Source: Hyphomicrobiales bacterium (lineage in GTDB: Bacteria > Pseudomonadota > Alphaproteobacteria > Rhizobiales > Beijerinckiaceae). From it: DNA of 57,370 nucleotides. The notes beneath the pieces are model-generated. The model was not told the origin of the DNA. It saw only the letters and a program-made list of their open reading frames with translations, and ran no database searches. Shown piece by piece: positions 54,030 to 57,370 of the stretch; the stretch's first letter is position 1; each line of letters starts with the position of its first letter. Made by a program: the position numbers and the translations under genes. The DNA is taken from contig JAQGJX010000030.1 in the NCBI GenBank assembly GCA_028290405.1, positions 1-57,370 of the forward strand, given 5' to 3'.

Positions 54030-55177
54030 TGCAGTTCCACGCCTTCCACCTGATGCCCTATCGCCACCTCGATTTCGCCGAGGCGGACCAGCATCGCTCC
54101 TACTGGGTCAACCTGCCCAACCACATGTGGGACCGCTCTAAGGGCCCCTCGCTCTACGCCGAATACATTGGCCAGCTGGTGCACGCCGCCGAATGCGGGT
54201 TCGAGGGAATTTGCGTCAACGAGCATCATCAGACCGCCTACGGACTGATGCCCGCCCCCAACCTCATCGCCAGCGCGCTCATCGAGCGCACGCGCGGCAT
54301 GGACGTGAAGATCGCCATCATCGGCCGCGCCTTGCCGCTCGTGGCCAACCCGGTCGCCATCGCGGAAGAGTTCGCCATGCTCGACAACCTGTCGGACGGG
54401 CGCATCATCGCGGGCTTCGTGCGCGGCATCGGCTGCGAATACCATTCGTCCATGACGAACCCGATCTACTCGCACGAGCGCTTTCACGAGGCCCACGACC
54501 TCATCGTGCAGGCGTGGACGAAGGACGGGCCCTTCCCGTTCGAGGGCGAGCATTACAATCTCAATTACGTGACGCTGTGGCCCCGGCCCGTGCAATTGCC
54601 CCATCCGCCCGTGTGGATTCCCTCGCAAGGATCCGGCGAGACGATCGACTGGGCGGCGGCGCCGGAACGCAAATACCCGGTCATCATGGCCTTCAGCCCC
54701 ACCGAAACGGTGGTCAAGTTCCACGAGGCCTACCGCAAGGCGGCGGCGGGCTACGGCTATGAGGCGAGCGGGGACCAGCTCGGCTGGTCGACTCCGGTGT
54801 ACGTCGCCGAGACCGACGAACTCGCCGCGCAGGAAGCCGCCGTCCACATCGAGGCGCTGTTCAACCACTTCTTCCACATTCCGACGGAATACCTGTTCCC
54901 GCCGGGCTACACGTCCATCCGCTCCTTCCAGGCCATGATGGAGTTCCGCAAGGGGCTGGCGACGGAGAAGCAGACGCTGTCCGACCTGCTCTCGCGCGGC
55001 AATTGCATCGTCGGCAGCCCCAAGACCGTGGCGGCGCGCATCCGCGAGGTCCATGAGCGGACGGGCTTCCGCATCATGGTGCCGATGATCCAGTTCGGAA
55101 CTTTGCCGGACGATCTGGTGCGCAAGAGCACGGCGCTCTTCGCCGCGGAGGTCGCGCCGCAGTTGCGGGGGCTTTAG
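54029..55177 (+). CDS. LLM-class flavin-dependent oxidoreductase (luciferase alpha-like)
   Basis: 382 residues. CVNEHHQTAYGLMPAP carries the EHH signature of the luciferase alpha type; LDNLSDGRIIAGFVRGIG follows. It is not closely like the other LLM protein in this region, so they are probably successive or parallel enzymes. Start ATG overlaps the hydrolase stop. The stop lies inside a small hairpin, GGGGC-TTTAG-GCCCC (55168-55182), a weak terminator candidate. Confidence 0.88.
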   Translation: MQFHAFHLMPYRHLDFAEADQHRSYWVNLPNHMWDRSKGPSLYAEYIGQLVHAAECGFEGICVNEHHQTAYGLMPAPNLIASALIERTRGMDVKIAIIGRALPLVANPVAIAEEFAMLDNLSDGRIIAGFVRGIGCEYHSSMTNPIYSHERFHEAHDLIVQAWTKDGPFPFEGEHYNLNYVTLWPRPVQLPHPPVWIPSQGSGETIDWAAAPERKYPVIMAFSPTETVVKFHEAYRKAAAGYGYEASGDQLGWSTPVYVAETDELAAQEAAVHIEALFNHFFHIPTEYLFPPGYTSIRSFQAMMEFRKGLATEKQTLSDLLSRGNCIVGSPKTVAARIREVHERTGFRIMVPMIQFGTLPDDLVRKSTALFAAEVAPQLRGL

Positions 55178-55207
55178 GCCCCTGCCGGCGCCCGGTCCCG
55201 GCGAATC

Positions 55208-55678
55208 CTACATGTTCGCCGAGAACGCCTGCCCCGGGCCCGCTTGGCACTTTGCGGCGATGAGCGCGGTTCCGGCGGCCTGCCTGTTCTGCGCCACTTC
55301 CCAGCACAGGCCCGTGTCCGAGGCCAGCGAGCCCGTGCGCTTGTAGCGCCACACCACCGTCACCTTGTCGCACTCGCGCAGCGCCAGCGGCGCGCCCTCG
55401 GCGGCGTCCACGCAAAGGTTGACGTTCTTGTCGTCGACGACCCAGACGCCGCCCAAGCGCGCGTCCATGGCGAAACTCTGGTTCTCCTGCTCGGAATTGC
55501 AGGCGCCAAGGACGATCGGCGCGCCGGCCTGCAACTTGTTGTCGAGCACTTCCGCGCACAGGTTGGCGCGCCCCTTCAGCAGAATCGTGAACGCTTCCGC
55601 AGAACCCGCTCCCGCGCCCAGAAACCCTGCGGCGCAACACGCGGCGAACACGCTTTTCCGGATCACACTGGCCTCCAT
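55208..55678 (-). CDS. secreted protein with a ricin B-like beta-trefoil
   Basis: 156 residues. Signal peptide (VFAACCAAGFLGAGAGSAEA) then three rough repeats with Q/W and cysteine pairs: ANLCAEVLDNKLQAGAPIVL, NLCVDAAEGAPLALREC and GLCWEVAQNRQAAGTALI. This is the trefoil pattern of RICIN/QxW lectin domains. Possible carbohydrate binding in the periplasm or outside. Converges on the LLM gene with 30 bases between. A CtrA-like box is upstream. Confidence 0.78.
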   Translation of the reverse strand: MEASVIRKSVFAACCAAGFLGAGAGSAEAFTILLKGRANLCAEVLDNKLQAGAPIVLGACNSEQENQSFAMDARLGGVWVVDDKNVNLCVDAAEGAPLALRECDKVTVVWRYKRTGSLASDTGLCWEVAQNRQAAGTALIAAKCQAGPGQAFSANM

Positions 55679-55716
55679 CCCGCCTGAACACGAGGCTCAA
55701 GCTTGATCCAGACAAT

Positions 55717-55731
55717 TTAAACCTCGATTAA
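55717..55731. promoter_or_regulatory. CtrA-like box TTAA-N7-TTAA
   Basis: TTAAACCTCGATTAA is a full TTAA-N7-TTAA site, the consensus core for the cell-cycle regulator CtrA in alphaproteobacteria, 39 bases before the ricin-like gene start. AT-rich in a GC-rich genome, so chance is less likely. On the minus strand a weak TTGAGC/TTAAAT promoter would overlap it. Confidence 0.5.
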
Positions 55732-55750
55732 AACGGTCGCTCAAACCGTT
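55732..55750 (-). terminator. weak intrinsic terminator of the acidic-protein gene
   Basis: Stem AACGGT-CGCTCAA-ACCGTT, followed on the minus strand by TTTTAA, eleven bases past the stop at 55761. The stem is short. It could instead belong to the promoter of the ricin-like gene. Confidence 0.45.
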
Positions 55751-55760
55751 GGCGTTTGCA

Positions 55761-56060
55761 TCAGCCCTCCGCGTCGTCGTCGGCGTCCTCCTCGCCCTCG
55801 GGATCCGCGTCCTGCCTGTCCCACAGGGCTTGTTCGCCACGGGCGCGGTCCGCCACCGGCCCAACGTCCTTCTCGTCCGGCGCGTGGGCCGGTTCGTCCT
55901 GGGGGTCGATGCGGTCGGAGTCCGCCTCGTAGTCCTCGCCGTCGGAGCCCGGCGCCATGGGAGCCTGCCTCTGGACGTTCACGGAGGTCTGTTCCGGGGG
56001 CACGTGGGGACGGCGTTCGGAAGGCTGGTCGGACGTGGGATCGCGGTCGCGCGCGGCCAT
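55761..56060 (-). CDS. small very acidic protein, unknown function
   Basis: 99 residues, rich in Asp/Glu/Pro/Arg with no hydrophobic core; the C-terminus DPEGEEDADDDAEG is extremely acidic. Likely intrinsically disordered and cytoplasmic. The ATG at 56060 follows GGAGACAACC. I do not recognise a family. Real coding is supported by the start signal, the terminator behind it and its isolated position. Confidence 0.55.
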   Translation of the reverse strand: MAARDRDPTSDQPSERRPHVPPEQTSVNVQRQAPMAPGSDGEDYEADSDRIDPQDEPAHAPDEKDVGPVADRARGEQALWDRQDADPEGEEDADDDAEG

Positions 56061-56169
56061 GGTTGTCTCCTGTCGCGTTCCAAGAAGTCGCGCGGACAAC
56101 CCCGCCCGGGCGCGGGCGTTCCGTGCGGACGACTTCGCGTTCAGCTTATCTTTCAGGGCTCGCGGATGG

Positions 56170-56198
56170 TTGTGGCGTCCGAAAGCGGGGGCTATACT
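56170..56198 (+). promoter_or_regulatory. candidate sigma-70 promoter of tctBA
   Basis: TTGTGG and TATACT are separated by 17 bases. The -10 matches five of six consensus positions. It lies about 125 bases upstream of tctB, giving a medium-length leader. Confidence 0.55.
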
Positions 56199-56328
56199 CG
56201 TGCCAACACAAGCGCCGATCGACAAGCGCTGATCGAGTCGCGCGATACGCGCCGCGAAAGAAGCCGGGGAGGACGAAAGTGAACGTCGCTCAAGATTGCA
56301 AGAAGCCCGCATGCCTGACGGAGGCGTC

Positions 56329-56778
56329 ATGCTGCGCGTAAGAAGTCCGCAGGATATCGGCGCAGCCGCGGTCCTGATGCTGATTGGCCTCGCCGGGGTC
56401 TATTTCGGCCGCGATCTGAATTTTGGTTCGTCGGCCCGCATGGGCCCGGGCTTTTTCCCCACCATCCTGAGCTGGCTGATTCTGGCCATCGGGGCGCTCA
56501 TCGGCGTGAAGGCCTTCATGTTCGACGGGCCGCCGATCCGGAGCACCAGGCTTCGCCCGATCTTCTTCGTGTGCGCCGCCATCCTGCTGTTTGGCGCCGC
56601 CATCGAATACATCGGCCTCGCGCTCACGGCGATCCTGGTCACCTTCGTGGCCGCCGCCGGCAACGAGCGCACCCGATGGGGCGAGACGGCGATCCTGTCC
56701 GTCATTCTCGCGGTCTTCAGCGTGTCGATCTTCATCTACGGCCTCGGTCAGCCGATGCCCGCATTCTGGGCCAGGTAA
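56329..56778 (+). CDS. tctB: tripartite tricarboxylate transporter small permease subunit TctB
   Basis: 149 residues from ATG at 56329, five bases after GGAGG. Four membrane helices; the GRDLNFGSSARMGPGFFPTI segment is typical of TctB. It forms the small membrane subunit of a secondary TTT transporter with TctA, six bases downstream. Its binding protein is not adjacent; the Bug protein at 40.8 kb is a conceivable but unproven partner. Confidence 0.9.
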   Translation: MLRVRSPQDIGAAAVLMLIGLAGVYFGRDLNFGSSARMGPGFFPTILSWLILAIGALIGVKAFMFDGPPIRSTRLRPIFFVCAAILLFGAAIEYIGLALTAILVTFVAAAGNERTRWGETAILSVILAVFSVSIFIYGLGQPMPAFWAR

Positions 56779-56784
56779 GCGACC

Positions 56785-57370
56785 ATGGATATGTTCGACA
56801 ACCTGATCACCGGGTTCTCCGCGGCTGCGTCGCTGCAGAACCTTGGCTTCGCCATGCTGGGTTGCCTGCTGGGCACGCTGATCGGCGTGCTGCCGGGCAT
56901 CGGCCCGATCCCCACCATCGCGATGCTGCTGCCGATCACCTACGGGCTTGATCCGCTCTCCTCGCTCATCATGCTCGCGGGCATCTACTACGGCGCGCAG
57001 TATGGCGGTTCGACCACGTCGATCCTGGTCAACATGCCGGGCGAATCCTCGTCGGTCGTCACCTGCATGGACGGCTACCAGATGGCCCGGCAGGGCCGCG
57101 CGGGCGCTGCGCTGGGCATCGCGGCGCTGGGCTCGTTCTTTGCGGGCTGCGTCGGCACTGTGTTCATCGCCGCCTTTGGGCCGCCCCTCGCGGCCCTGGC
57201 GCAGCAGTTCAACTCGCCTGACTATTTCTCCCTGATGGCGCTTGGCCTTCTCATGGCGGTGGTGCTCGCGCACGGCTCGGTGGTGAAGGCCATCGCGATG
57301 GTGCTGGTGGGCTTGCTGTTCGGCCTCGTGGGCACGGACGTGAACAGCGGCGCCCTGCGCTACACCTTCG
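56785..57370 (+). CDS. tctA: tripartite tricarboxylate transporter large permease TctA (5' part)
   Basis: The first 195 residues of a family usually near 500; the gene runs off the window. MLGCLLGTLIGVLPGIGPIP and YYGAQYGGSTTSILVNMPGE are the most conserved TctA segments. It forms the main sodium- or proton-coupled translocation path. Start ATG at 56785. Confidence 0.93.
   Translation, partial: MDMFDNLITGFSAAASLQNLGFAMLGCLLGTLIGVLPGIGPIPTIAMLLPITYGLDPLSSLIMLAGIYYGAQYGGSTTSILVNMPGESSSVVTCMDGYQMARQGRAGAALGIAALGSFFAGCVGTVFIAAFGPPLAALAQQFNSPDYFSLMALGLLMAVVLAHGSVVKAIAMVLVGLLFGLVGTDVNSGALRYTF

Overview
The window is GC-rich DNA from an alphaproteobacterium, most likely Hyphomicrobiales (rhizobial order). 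The best evidence is the gene order dusB-ntrB-ntrC-ntrY-ntrX-hfq-hflX-mazG, the fused ispDF next to a cinA-type gene, and a three-subunit Tat-exported formate dehydrogenase (FDH) with its DUF6505/6352/3305/3306 accessory genes. I cannot name the genus. I see no phage, integrase, IS element or CRISPR array.

Layout. 1-13 kb: FDH locus. A divergent ferredoxin-like gene is followed by a translationally coupled accessory run (lipoate/biotin-ligase-like protein, DUF6505, DUF6352, DUF3305, DUF3306), a helix-turn-helix/TorD fusion, a small Tat protein, the alpha, beta and gamma subunits, and mobB-moeA for the molybdenum cofactor. 13-17 kb: a WD40-cytochrome c gene with a small membrane protein, tusA, a DUF971 gene, cinA and ispDF. 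17-28 kb: dusB, the two nitrogen two-component systems NtrBC and NtrYX, hfq, hflX, mazG and a double cold-shock-domain gene. 28.2-28.9 kb: a gene-free gap containing a very good match to the XerCD recombination site dif. 28.9-36.3 kb: a leftward housekeeping operon (rlpA, dacA-like, tmk, holB, metG, tatD, metallo-hydrolase). 36.6-43.9 kb: small genes, tRNA-Ser(UGA), a TTT-type binding protein/Rieske oxygenase/guanine deaminase operon, and an ammonium transporter behind a sigma-54 promoter. 44-57.4 kb: an accessory catabolic region with one branched-chain-type ABC transporter, two paralogous binding proteins, two luciferase-like flavin monooxygenases, an alpha/beta hydrolase, a PRISE-type reductase, a metallo-hydrolase, and the start of a tctBA transporter that runs off the right edge.

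The most coherent large-scale signal is that the window spans the replication terminus. Genes left of about 28 kb are mostly on the + strand and those to the right mostly on the - strand. Every FtsK-orienting-type octamer I found (GGGNAGGG) is on the + strand left of the dif-like site and on the - strand right of it, as expected if translocation converges there.

Functionally, the left half makes, matures and supplies cofactor to a periplasmic formate dehydrogenase. The Ntr genes can plausibly drive the sigma-54-type promoter of the amt gene in the same window. The right-hand accessory region looks like uptake and oxidative breakdown of unknown, perhaps nitrogen-containing, organic compounds; its substrate cannot be read from sequence alone.
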